Assembly: GCF_900102875.1 (NCBI RefSeq)
Contig: NZ_FNGH01000008.1
Span: forward strand, 1 to 64,000
Source of the DNA: Franzmannia pantelleriensis
GTDB lineage: Bacteria > Pseudomonadota > Gammaproteobacteria > Pseudomonadales > Halomonadaceae
Length of the DNA stretch: 64,000 bases
Direction of reading: 5' to 3'
Position 1 is the stretch's first letter, and each line of letters opens with the position of its first letter. Below the pieces are notes generated by a model that was given only the letters and a program-made list of their open reading frames with translations, searched no databases and was not told where the DNA came from. Both the position numbers and the translations under genes were made by a program. Of this stretch, positions 15,365-23,613 are shown in pieces.

Positions 15365-16228
15365 GTGATCGACATTTCCAACACCAGCACCTATGTGCTG
15401 GGTGATCGAGTCATCAGGCGCCTAGGCTATGGTGCTATGCAATTGGCGGGACCGAGCGTATTCGGGCCGCCAAAGGACAAGAAGGCGGCTATCGCGGTCT
15501 TGCAGGAGGCGGTTGCCGCTGGCGTCAATCACATCGACACGGCCGACTTCTATGGTCCCCACATTACCAACCAACTGATCAGGGAGGCACTGCATCCGTA
15601 TCCGGATGATCTCGTTATCGTCACCAAGGTAGGCGCCTTCCGGGGAGATGATGGGTCGTTTGTGCACGCACAGACTCCTGGTGAATTAACCCGAGCGGTG
15701 CATGACAATCTTCGTAACCTCGGCGTTGACCGCCTTGACGTCGTTAATCTGCGTGTTCCCGAAAATCCTGCGGGTGGTATCGACGCATCCATAGAGGAGC
15801 GCTTCGTCGCACTGGCTGAACTCCAGCAGCAGGGCCTGATCCGACACTTGGGCCTCAGCGGTGTTACCTCGTCTCAGGTCGCTGAAGCACAGCGCATCGC
15901 TCCCGTGGCCTGTGTTCAGAATCACTATAACCTTGTGCATCGGGACGATGATGCGCTGATCGATGCACTGGCCGAACAGCATATTGCCTATGTCCCTTTC
16001 TTCCCGCTAGGCGGCTTTAATCCTATCCAGTCGGAGACGCTGTCAGCGGTGGCCAACGAGTACGGAATTTCTCCAATGCAGCTGGCGCTGGTATGGCTAC
16101 TGGCACGCTCGCCCAACATTCTGTTGATACCGGGAACGTCAAACGTTGTGCATCTACGAGAAAATATAGCCGCCGCAAACCTTTCGCTACCACAAGAGGC
16201 GCTGTCGTCGCTAGCGCTGGCGGTCTAG
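15365..16228 (+). CDS. Aldo/keto reductase, YdbC-like
   Basis: The protein has 287 residues and a TIM-barrel AKR pattern: GYGAMQLAG, catalytic HIDTADFYGPH (Asp, Tyr) and VIVTKVG (Lys). At the position of the usual active-site His (in L-x-H-W-P) it has DVVNLRVPENP, so the His is replaced, a feature of the YdbC-like branch. The NADP site at the end is LIPGTSNVVHLRENIAA. It starts with GTG behind AAAGGAAAGAGGAG. It shares an operon with the Tat-exported hydrolase but has no signal and stays cytosolic. Confidence 0.85.
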   Translation: MIDISNTSTYVLGDRVIRRLGYGAMQLAGPSVFGPPKDKKAAIAVLQEAVAAGVNHIDTADFYGPHITNQLIREALHPYPDDLVIVTKVGAFRGDDGSFVHAQTPGELTRAVHDNLRNLGVDRLDVVNLRVPENPAGGIDASIEERFVALAELQQQGLIRHLGLSGVTSSQVAEAQRIAPVACVQNHYNLVHRDDDALIDALAEQHIAYVPFFPLGGFNPIQSETLSAVANEYGISPMQLALVWLLARSPNILLIPGTSNVVHLRENIAAANLSLPQEALSSLALAV

Positions 16229-16317
16229 GCGCCTTCTCTTGGGGAGGGCCCGCAAAGGGGGCGTACGGAAAATGGTAGAAGCGAAGCAGCGTGGTAGCGT
16301 CCGACGCGCGCTGATGG

Positions 16318-17211
16318 CTAGTATCGCCTTGGCGACACGCCCATGACTCGCTTGAAAGCCGTATTGAACGCATGCTCGGATTCATAGCCGACCGACGTCG
16401 CAATGCGTGCCAGCGTGTCACCACCATGCGTGAGTTTCTCGCACGCAAGCATCATTCTCCAACGCGTTAGGTAGGCGATCGGTGTCTCTCCGGTTCTTTG
16501 GCGAAAGCGCTCGGCAAAGGTCGAACGTGACATACCGGCCTGCGTAGCTAGCTTCTGCACGGTCCAGGGATGTGCCGGATTGGCATGTATCGCATTGAGG
16601 GGACCACTCAACTGAGGGTCGGCGAGGGCGGCGAACCAGCCGATGTCGCTGTGAGATTGCTCCGCTAGGTACAGGCGCAGTGCTTGTACCAGCATCATAT
16701 GCGCGAGCTGCTGCGCCACTAAGGATGAGCCGGGCCGGGCGTCGCGCAACTCCTCCATCATCAACTCGATCGACCCTCTCAGTCTGGCACGGTCACCTGA
16801 GGTCTCGACCTGCATGAGAGGTGGCAGGGTCTGCAACAGTACCTCGGCATGGCGGCCGTTCACCTCGAAGCGGCTGCCAACCAGAAAGACGTCGCCTCCG
16901 CCGTTGTAGGTGACGACTTCGCCGCTACGGTTGGGGTCGAGCACTTCGCTGGCTCGTTTTGGCTCAACGCCCAGGTCGCTGCCGATGCGCACGGTTCGGC
17001 CGCTGGGCAGGACGAAACAGTCGCCGGCCTGGAGCTGCACTGGCTCGCTGCCTTGCATCGACAGCCAGCAGGTGCCTTTGATGACGGCATAACACTTGAT
17101 GCGGCCTGCTAGATCATCGAGCGTGAGCGCCCAGGCCCCGCCTGCGTCGAAGCCGGCGGTGATATAGCTGCGAGGCTTCAGCAGCGAGAGCACTTCTGAA
17201 AGGGGATCCAT
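16318..17211 (-). CDS. AraC family regulator with N-terminal cupin_6 domain
   Basis: The 297-residue protein begins with a cupin-type sensor (about 1-180, including CYAVIKGTCWLSMQG and AGDCFVLPSGR). It ends with two AraC helix-turn-helix motifs: WTVQKLATQAGMSRSTFAERF, broken by length here as the first, and LARIATSVGYESEHAFNTAF as the second. Such proteins activate nearby oxidoreductase genes. It is divergent from the dehydrogenase gene at 17339 with 127 bp between them. Confidence 0.85.
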   Translation of the reverse strand: MDPLSEVLSLLKPRSYITAGFDAGGAWALTLDDLAGRIKCYAVIKGTCWLSMQGSEPVQLQAGDCFVLPSGRTVRIGSDLGVEPKRASEVLDPNRSGEVVTYNGGGDVFLVGSRFEVNGRHAEVLLQTLPPLMQVETSGDRARLRGSIELMMEELRDARPGSSLVAQQLAHMMLVQALRLYLAEQSHSDIGWFAALADPQLSGPLNAIHANPAHPWTVQKLATQAGMSRSTFAERFRQRTGETPIAYLTRWRMMLACEKLTHGGDTLARIATSVGYESEHAFNTAFKRVMGVSPRRY

Positions 17212-17338
17212 ACACTACCTGGACGAATACGAACAAAAAACGGATTTTAAAGCATAGATCGTTCGAGTGGATCTGCCTACTCTGCAGACGTGCGAAGTAT
17301 CCGTCCAAGTTCTTGGAACACTTTCAGGAGTGAGCAGC

Positions 17339-18286
17339 ATGAAAGCAGCCGTGGTAACTACTTTCGGCGTTCCGCCGTCGTTTCAGGATTTTCGTGAGCC
17401 GGAGGCCAGCGACGGCGAAACCGTCGTCACAGTGCATGCCACTGCGCTCAGCCCCATCGTTAAGGGGTTGGCGTCAGGTAGGCACTATGCCAGCGGCACG
17501 ACCGCCGGATTCGTTCCGGGTGTCGATGGCGTGGGCATCGACGCAGCGGGGCAGCGGGTGTATTTCCTGTTTCCCAAGGCACCGTTCGGTTCCATGGCGG
17601 AGAAATCATTGGTCGCCAGGGAGATGATGGTAGCGGTGCCCGAGGGGCTGTCTGACGAGCGCGCGGCGGCCATCGCCACGGCTGGGCTTGCATCGTGGAT
17701 TGCGTTGACGCGACGGGCCAAGCTGCAGCCCGGCGAGACGGTGATGATCCTCGGGGCGACCGGCTCGGCAGGCGGCATGGCGCTTCAGACCGCGCGGCAC
17801 TTGGGGGCGAGCAGGGTGATCGCTGTCGGGCGCGATGCGGCGAAGCTCGAGCACCTGGAAGCTGATGTGAAGATCGCCCTGAATGACGATGCGGACGGAG
17901 CGCTGCGTGCGCAGTTCGATAAAGGTGTCGATGTCGTACTCGATTTCGTGTGGGGCGATCCCGCTACTCGCGTCTTGCGGGCGGCAACCCAAGATCGCGG
18001 GGCCAGGACCGGCGAGCCACGTCTGCGCTATGTTCAACTGGGTACCGTGGCCGGTGACGAGATTGCTGTTCGCGGCGACATGCTGCGCAGCACGGGACTG
18101 GAACTGATCGGAAGCGGCATTGGTAGCGTGTCCGTCAAGGAGCTGCTGGCAGGCGCTGGCGAGTTGCTCGCCGCTGCGCCTGCCGCGGGCTTTGACGCAC
18201 CGTTTACCAGCCTGCCGCTGACCTCCGTAGCCGAGGCCTGGAACGGTGACCCGAATGTTCGCTATATCCTCACGCCGGTTCGGTAG
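17339..18286 (+). CDS. Medium-chain dehydrogenase/reductase, quinone-oxidoreductase-like
   Basis: The 315-residue protein has a GroES-like N-terminal domain (to about 120) and a Rossmann NADP-binding domain with VMILGATGSAGGMALQTARH. It lacks the Cys ligands of zinc alcohol dehydrogenases, so it belongs with the zinc-free quinone oxidoreductases acting on enones or quinones. The start at 17339 follows CAGGAG. The upstream AraC-type gene is divergent and likely controls it. Confidence 0.85.
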   Translation: MKAAVVTTFGVPPSFQDFREPEASDGETVVTVHATALSPIVKGLASGRHYASGTTAGFVPGVDGVGIDAAGQRVYFLFPKAPFGSMAEKSLVAREMMVAVPEGLSDERAAAIATAGLASWIALTRRAKLQPGETVMILGATGSAGGMALQTARHLGASRVIAVGRDAAKLEHLEADVKIALNDDADGALRAQFDKGVDVVLDFVWGDPATRVLRAATQDRGARTGEPRLRYVQLGTVAGDEIAVRGDMLRSTGLELIGSGIGSVSVKELLAGAGELLAAAPAAGFDAPFTSLPLTSVAEAWNGDPNVRYILTPVR

Positions 18287-18477
18287 CAGCCCTGCGCAGG
18301 TTCTGTGTGGCAACGGTGGGCTTGTGTGGTGCGCGCACCAGGTGGCTTGAGATGGGCGCCTTGAGCGTGAGCCGATTGTCCATGAGCATGGATAGTGATG
18401 GCATATTTTGCGTCTTCTGCCCCGGGAAAGGGTGCCTTAGCATCGGTCACCTTCTGACGACGCAAGAGGAAGCATAG

Positions 18478-18879
18478 ATGAGCAAGCCCGAGTTCTTTGT
18501 GACGCCTGGCTACGGGGAGAAGGCGCTGGATCTGCTGTATTACTCGCAAGCCGTCAAGGTCGACAACCGAGTGGAGACATCCGGGCAGGGCGGATGGAAC
18601 GATGACTTCGAGATCCCTGAATCGCTGGTTGAGGAGATCGAGCAGGCGTTCCGTAACGTTGAGCGAACGCTCAAGACCGCCGGTGCCGGCTGGGAGCACG
18701 TCATCCACGTCAACTCTTACCACGTTGGTGGTTTTCCGAAGGAAGTAAACGAGACGATGTCGCGGCTCTACCGACACTACATGCCCGGTCATGCACCGAT
18801 CTGGACGCAGACGGGTGTCGAGGCTCTGGGGCTGCCAACGATGCGGGTCGAGATTCGTGTGACAGCGATCGTTGCCTGA
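18478..18879 (+). CDS. RidA family enamine/imine deaminase
   Basis: The 133-residue protein is of RidA/YjgF size. It keeps the C-terminal catalytic Arg in LPTMRVEIRVTAIV and the QAFRNVERTLKTAGAGWEHV helix. RidA hydrolyses reactive 2-aminoacrylate-type enamines. The internal loops (SYHVGGFPKEVNETM) are like those of RidA subfamilies linked to short-chain redox genes rather than housekeeping RidA. Start follows AGAGGAAGC. It may serve the upstream dehydrogenase module. Confidence 0.85.
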   Translation: MSKPEFFVTPGYGEKALDLLYYSQAVKVDNRVETSGQGGWNDDFEIPESLVEEIEQAFRNVERTLKTAGAGWEHVIHVNSYHVGGFPKEVNETMSRLYRHYMPGHAPIWTQTGVEALGLPTMRVEIRVTAIVA

Positions 18880-18918
18880 CCTGCCGGTGGGTGACTCGCG
18901 GCTGCGTTGGGCTGCAGG

Positions 18919-19818
18919 CTAGTCGTTGAAGGTGGCCAATAACCACTCGATGAAGACCTTCAGCCGGGCGGTCTGGTGTCGGTTGGGTGGATAGAGAATG
19001 TGGAACGGCATGGCCGGCCGGGACCACTCGCCCAGCACCGGCACCAGTTCGCCAGCGTCGAGATACGGCTGCACGCAGCACCGAAAATGCTGCCCAACGC
19101 CGAGCCCGGCGAGCAGCATCGCCATCAGGCCGTTGCCATCGTTGGCGGCATAGTCGCTATGTGCCATCTCGAATCGTTCGTTTTCCTTCTCGAAGAGTAG
19201 CGGTATCGGCTTGCCTGTCGCTGCGATGAAATAGCCAAGTCGCGTGTGGCCTGCGTCGAGTTCCTTGGGGTGCGATGGCACGCCATGTCGTTCGAGATAA
19301 TCGGGTGCCGCGCAGGTCACGTAATCCAGGTCGTTGAGCTGGCGCCCGACCATCGACAGCTCGTCGAGCCGGCCTGCGCGAATAACGCAATCCACGCCTT
19401 CACCGACGAGGTTTACTGCCCGGTCGCTGACGCCCAGCGCCACGCTGATATCGGGATATTCTCGCTGGAAGTCGGCCATGGCCGGGATCAACAGGCTGGT
19501 GGCGAAGGAGGAGGGCGCATCGATACGCAAGTGTCCGCTGGGTGTTAATCCGTTGCTGCGGATATCGCTGTCGAGCGAATCCACTTCAGCCACCAGCCGC
19601 ACTGCATGCTGATAATATGCCAGCCCATCTGACGTTGCCGTTACCGTGCGCGTCGTGCGGTTCAGCAGTTTGATGCCGAGATGGCTCTCCAGGTCGGACA
19701 CCAGCTTGCTCAACGTCGAGCGTGGCAGCCCCAGATAATCCGCCGCTTGCTTGAAGGAGCCCGTTTCGGTGACGCGGACGAACGCCCGCATGGCGAGTAG
19801 TTGGTTCAATGTCGTCAT
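18919..19818 (-). CDS. LysR family regulator
   Basis: The 299-residue protein has the LysR winged HTH at residues about 1-60 (FVRVTETGSFKQAADYLGLP, then STLSKLVSDLESHLGIKLLN) and a substrate-binding domain with VGEGVDCVIRAGRLDELSMV. The start at 19818 (MTTLNQLLAMRAF) matches the family. It points toward the RidA gene from the other side (convergent), so its target may be elsewhere. Confidence 0.85.
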   Translation of the reverse strand: MTTLNQLLAMRAFVRVTETGSFKQAADYLGLPRSTLSKLVSDLESHLGIKLLNRTTRTVTATSDGLAYYQHAVRLVAEVDSLDSDIRSNGLTPSGHLRIDAPSSFATSLLIPAMADFQREYPDISVALGVSDRAVNLVGEGVDCVIRAGRLDELSMVGRQLNDLDYVTCAAPDYLERHGVPSHPKELDAGHTRLGYFIAATGKPIPLLFEKENERFEMAHSDYAANDGNGLMAMLLAGLGVGQHFRCCVQPYLDAGELVPVLGEWSRPAMPFHILYPPNRHQTARLKVFIEWLLATFND

Positions 19819-19921
19819 CCTGTTGATATACGCGGGCATGTATTCGCAGGGGGCGAGCCGGTGGAGTAGCACGTTGTGTGGCTGGAATTACATGGCCCTG
19901 ACTCTAGCGTATCAGGTAACT

Positions 19922-20854
19922 TCAAGCGCCTGCTCGTTGCGATGCTGCTGCGTCCTGACCGGCCATCTCGGCAGGTCTCAGCAGGCGCAGCGCATCGCGC
20001 TTCGGCGGTCTTTGGAACAGGCGCCTGTATTCGCGGGTGAACTGCGATACGCTTTCGTAGCCCACCTCGAAGGCGGCATTGCTCGCCGAGGAGCCTTCGT
20101 CGAGCATCAGGCGGCGTGCTTCGATCAAGCGCAGACGCTGCTGGTATTGCCCCGGTGTCAGCGAGGTCATGCGTTTGAAATGCTTGTGGAACGAACTGAG
20201 GCTCATGCCGGCTTGCGACGCCAGTCGCTCCACCGGCACGCTGGATCGGTACTCGGCCCGCAGGGTTGCAATGGCAGCGGACAGACGGCCGGCGTGACTG
20301 CCTGGGTCTGCCAGTGTTCGCAGGGTATGGCTGTGAGGTCCCGACAGTAGCCAGAAATGCAGCTCCCGCATGATCCCGGGGCGTAGCAGCGGTATGGCGG
20401 CGGGTTGATCCAGCAGTTGCATCAGTCTCAGCGCACAGTCGGTCAGTGCGGCTTCGGTATCTTCGACAAATAGTGTCTCCACCTCAGATGAGCGCTGCGA
20501 AGCGCTGATTGCCATATGGGCGGTGAGTTCGCGCAGGACACTCATCTCCAGTTCGATCGAGACGGCCAGATAGGGCTCGCGCTGGCTCGCTTGCACGATT
20601 CGCCCGACGACCGGCATATCAGCACTCACCATGACCGACTGGCCAGCGGAGAAGAGGCGCTCTTTATTGCCGATTACCGAGCGTTTCGCCCCCTGCAGTA
20701 TCAGGCAAATCAGAGGCCGATACACCGAATGGAGGTCGCCACCTGGGGCGTTGCGGCACATCGTGCGCAGTCCCGGAACGGGCGTTTGCGCCAGGCCGTC
20801 GCTATTGGCGTGGCGGCTGGCATAGGCCCAGACCGCGTGTTTGAGTGAATCCAT
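19922..20854 (-). CDS. AraC family regulator (AraC_N type)
   Basis: The 310-residue protein has an AraC_N sensor domain (YRPLICLILQGAKRSVIGNK is its signature) and C-terminal paired HTHs (VERLASQAGMSLSSFHKHFK; SNAAFEVGYESVSQFTREYR). It lies 33 bp downstream of the Tat-type hydrolase gene and in the same direction, so the two are probably co-transcribed. Regulators of this type control small oxidoreductase or detoxification operons. Confidence 0.85.
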   Translation of the reverse strand: MDSLKHAVWAYASRHANSDGLAQTPVPGLRTMCRNAPGGDLHSVYRPLICLILQGAKRSVIGNKERLFSAGQSVMVSADMPVVGRIVQASQREPYLAVSIELEMSVLRELTAHMAISASQRSSEVETLFVEDTEAALTDCALRLMQLLDQPAAIPLLRPGIMRELHFWLLSGPHSHTLRTLADPGSHAGRLSAAIATLRAEYRSSVPVERLASQAGMSLSSFHKHFKRMTSLTPGQYQQRLRLIEARRLMLDEGSSASNAAFEVGYESVSQFTREYRRLFQRPPKRDALRLLRPAEMAGQDAAASQRAGA

Positions 20855-20887
20855 ATGCTTTCCTCATGGATGTCGGCGTCACCCGTC

Positions 20888-21883
20888 TCAAAACTGCCAG
20901 TTGGCCGGGACCCAGGCATAGCCGGTGTCGGTCTTGAGCATGCGGCCAAGGCCCGGGAAGGGAAAGTGGAAGCCGAGCACGGGGAGCCGGTCTGCCGCCG
21001 CCATATCGAAGATGCGACGGCGGGAGGCCAGCGCCGTTTCCTTGTCACGATCCGGCCCGGGCAGCCAGGCGTGGTCAATGTTGACGATGGGGTGATAGGC
21101 AAGATCGGCGGTCAGCAGTAGCTGGTCATTGCCGGAGTGAACGAGGAAGTTGGCCATGCCGGGGGTGTGGCCCAGTGCTGGTAGCGTGGTCAAGCCGGGC
21201 ACGATCTCTGTGCCGGCTTCGTACAATTCGATCTCGTCGATGACCGGCTCGAGGCTCTGGCGGATGGCGGCGGCGAAGTTGCGCTGAAAGTCCTCGGGCA
21301 CCGGCATGTAGGAGAGGTCTGGCTCGTGACGGATGAAGAAGTCCCAATCGGCCCGTGGCGCGAACACGGTTGCCCGCGGAAAGGCCTTGCCGCCATCGGC
21401 CGTTCGCAGGTTGCCGACATGATCCGGGTGGGTGTGTGAGATCACCACGATGTCGATATCATCGGGCCGTAAACCGATGGCGGCCAGGTTATCGAAGATA
21501 CGACCGCCTAGCGGCCCCATGGTCTGTCCGGCCCCGGCTTCGAGAAGGATTCGCCGCCCCTGCGTTTCGATCAGTAGGGTATTGAGATTCAGCGTCAAAT
21601 GGTCGGTCGGCAGGAAGGCCTGCCTCAGCACCTCCTCCAACTCCGCCTCTTGCGCGTCGCTGGCGTAGATCTGCGGGGGGCCGCCGATCAGCCCATCGCT
21701 CAGCACGGTGGCGGCGATGTCGCCGACGCGAAAGCGATAATGGCCGACATTGCCACTCGCATTTACTCCCTGGGCCGTGGACGCTGCCGCGGCAGTATCC
21801 TGCGCAAAGGCGATGCTACCGGTCGGCAGGACCACGCCCGCCGCTACCGACGCCGCTGTCAGTATCACCTTCCTACGATTCAT
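20888..21883 (-). CDS. Tat-exported metallo-beta-lactamase-fold hydrolase
   Basis: The protein has 331 residues and a Tat-like leader MNRRKVILTAASVAAGVVL. The zinc motif is VVISHTHPDHVGNL at about residue 130, with further His/Asp ligands in LPALGHTPGMANFLVH and LLTADLAYHP. It resembles the AHL-lactonase/hydroxyacylglutathione-hydrolase-like branch, but acts in the periplasm. The start at 21883 rather than 21907 is chosen because the Tat motif begins there. It is divergent from the LysR gene at 21976 and is followed by an AraC gene. Substrate is not known. Confidence 0.82.
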   Translation of the reverse strand: MNRRKVILTAASVAAGVVLPTGSIAFAQDTAAAASTAQGVNASGNVGHYRFRVGDIAATVLSDGLIGGPPQIYASDAQEAELEEVLRQAFLPTDHLTLNLNTLLIETQGRRILLEAGAGQTMGPLGGRIFDNLAAIGLRPDDIDIVVISHTHPDHVGNLRTADGGKAFPRATVFAPRADWDFFIRHEPDLSYMPVPEDFQRNFAAAIRQSLEPVIDEIELYEAGTEIVPGLTTLPALGHTPGMANFLVHSGNDQLLLTADLAYHPIVNIDHAWLPGPDRDKETALASRRRIFDMAAADRLPVLGFHFPFPGLGRMLKTDTGYAWVPANWQF

Positions 21884-21975
21884 TGTTATTCCGGTCATTT
21901 TGTTCACCCCGTTCGAGTCTCTGATGCTTGCGACACGTTCAAAGGATGACGCAGATCGGGTGCGCGGATAAGCTA

Positions 21976-22902
21976 ATGAAAACGGATCAGCTTAGTAAGC
22001 AGGGCTTTGCAATGCGGCCGCTACGCCTGGATAGCTTGGAGATTTTCGAGGACGTCGTGCGCTGCGGTGGCTTCAGAGCCGCCGCGCTTGCCAGGGGTGT
22101 CTCATCGTCAGCCATCAGTCAATCGATTAGCGCGCTCGAGGAGGCGTTGGGTATCCGGCTGTTGAACCGAACGACACGCAGCGTTGCGCCTACCGAGGCA
22201 GGCGAGCAGCTTCTCGAGCGGCTTGGCCCCGCCCTCCACGACATCAGAACGGCGATCGACGATCTCAATCAGCTTCGCGAGCGCCCCTCCGGCAGCGTGC
22301 GGATCAATGCACCGGCGCCGGCCGCCGACCACGTGCTATGCCCGCTGGCTTTCGAATTCATGAGGATCTATCCCGACATCAACGTTGAGATCGTCAGTGA
22401 TGCGGCGATCATCGATATCGTGGAGCAGGGGTTCGACGCCGGCGTGCGCTTTGGGAATCAGCTCGCCCAGGACATGATCGCCTTGCCCGTGGGCCCCGCC
22501 TTGCGATATGCCCTCGTGGCCTCGCCCGATTACCTTCGACAGCGCGGCCGGCCCGATTCACCGCAGGATTTGCTGCAGCATGACTGCATTCGTCGCCGCT
22601 TTCCTGGCGGCACCATGGTGACATGGACATTCGAAAAGGATGGCGAGGAAGTGAAAATCACACCACAAGGCCGGTTGACGCTCAGCTCAGCGCATCACGA
22701 GCGCCAGGCCGCGATTGCCGGCTCGGGAATCGCGCATCTGTTCGAGGATTATGTCCGCGAGGATCTCGAACAGGGAAGAGTGGTGGAAGTGCTCAGCGAC
22801 TGGAAGAAGACGTTGCCGAGCTGGTATCTGTACTATCCGAGCCGGCGGCATACCAGTGCGGCCATGCGGGCCTTCCTGGCGTTTATCCGCCAGCGCCGAT
22901 AA
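21976..22902 (+). CDS. LysR family regulator
   Basis: The 308-residue protein has the LysR HTH (EIFEDVVRCGGFRAAALARG, VSSSAISQSISALEEALGIR) and effector domain (IVEQGFDAGVRFGNQLAQDM). The start may be 21976 or the internal ATG at 22012; neither has a strong ribosome site. It is divergent from the metallo-hydrolase gene and 217 bp upstream of the iorAB-like operon, and may control either. Confidence 0.83.
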   Translation: MKTDQLSKQGFAMRPLRLDSLEIFEDVVRCGGFRAAALARGVSSSAISQSISALEEALGIRLLNRTTRSVAPTEAGEQLLERLGPALHDIRTAIDDLNQLRERPSGSVRINAPAPAADHVLCPLAFEFMRIYPDINVEIVSDAAIIDIVEQGFDAGVRFGNQLAQDMIALPVGPALRYALVASPDYLRQRGRPDSPQDLLQHDCIRRRFPGGTMVTWTFEKDGEEVKITPQGRLTLSSAHHERQAAIAGSGIAHLFEDYVREDLEQGRVVEVLSDWKKTLPSWYLYYPSRRHTSAAMRAFLAFIRQRR

Positions 22903-23118
22903 CGTCCTATCAGCACTTGATACCCGCTATATCGCCGTCATCCACCTGGCAGGATCAGGCCAGTTTTACGCAGATGATGGCAAGCCTTCTCCCCGTCTAG
23001 TGATTAACACTCAATGCCAGTGCAGTCGTCATCGTCACGCTATCTGCGGCGAAGGCGGCTGAACGCGCCGGCATACAGGCCGCGTTACCCACCATGGCCA
23101 GGCCGAGGAGAAGCCTTT

Positions 23119-23568
23119 ATGACAGCCTTCACGATCAACGGGCGCACCGTCGACGTCAGCGCCGCGCCCAATACCCCCTTGCTCTGGGTGATCCGGGATG
23201 AGTTGAAACTCACCGGTACCAAGTTCGGCTGCGGCGTGGCGCAGTGCGGCGCCTGCACGCTGCATGTGGATGGCGAGCCGGTGCGCGCCTGTGTGTTCCC
23301 GCTAGCGGGCGCCGAAGGGAGATCGATCACCACCATCGAGGGGCTGTCCGAGGATGGCTCGCATCCCGTCCAGCAGGCCTGGGTGGAGCTGGACGTCCCG
23401 CAGTGCGGCTACTGCCAAAGCGGGCAGATCATGAGCGCATCTGCGCTTCTGGCGCGCAACCCGAGTCCTTCCGATGCGGAGATCGATGAAGCGATGCGCG
23501 GCAACCTGTGCCGCTGCGGCACCTACTTGCGCATCCGGGCGGCCATTCAGCGAGCTTCCGAGGCTTGA
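23119..23568 (+). CDS. iorA: Molybdenum hydroxylase small subunit, two [2Fe-2S] (isoquinoline 1-oxidoreductase alpha-like)
   Basis: The 149-residue protein carries the plant-type cluster site [20 protein letters not shown], with Cys further on, and the second cluster domain [20 protein letters not shown] followed by [16 protein letters not shown]. It carries electrons from the molybdenum centre. The start at 23119 follows GAGGAGAAGCC. It is 45 bp ahead of the large subunit. The absence of a FAD subunit gene points to the isoquinoline/aldehyde oxidoreductase type that hands electrons to a cytochrome or azurin rather than NAD. Confidence 0.9.
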   Translation: MTAFTINGRTVDVSAAPNTPLLWVIRDELKLTGTKFGCGVAQCGACTLHVDGEPVRACVFPLAGAEGRSITTIEGLSEDGSHPVQQAWVELDVPQCGYCQSGQIMSASALLARNPSPSDAEIDEAMRGNLCRCGTYLRIRAAIQRASEA

Positions 23569-23613
23569 CGAGATCCGCTCCCATCCACGTATACCCAAGG
23601 CACAGGTAGAACA

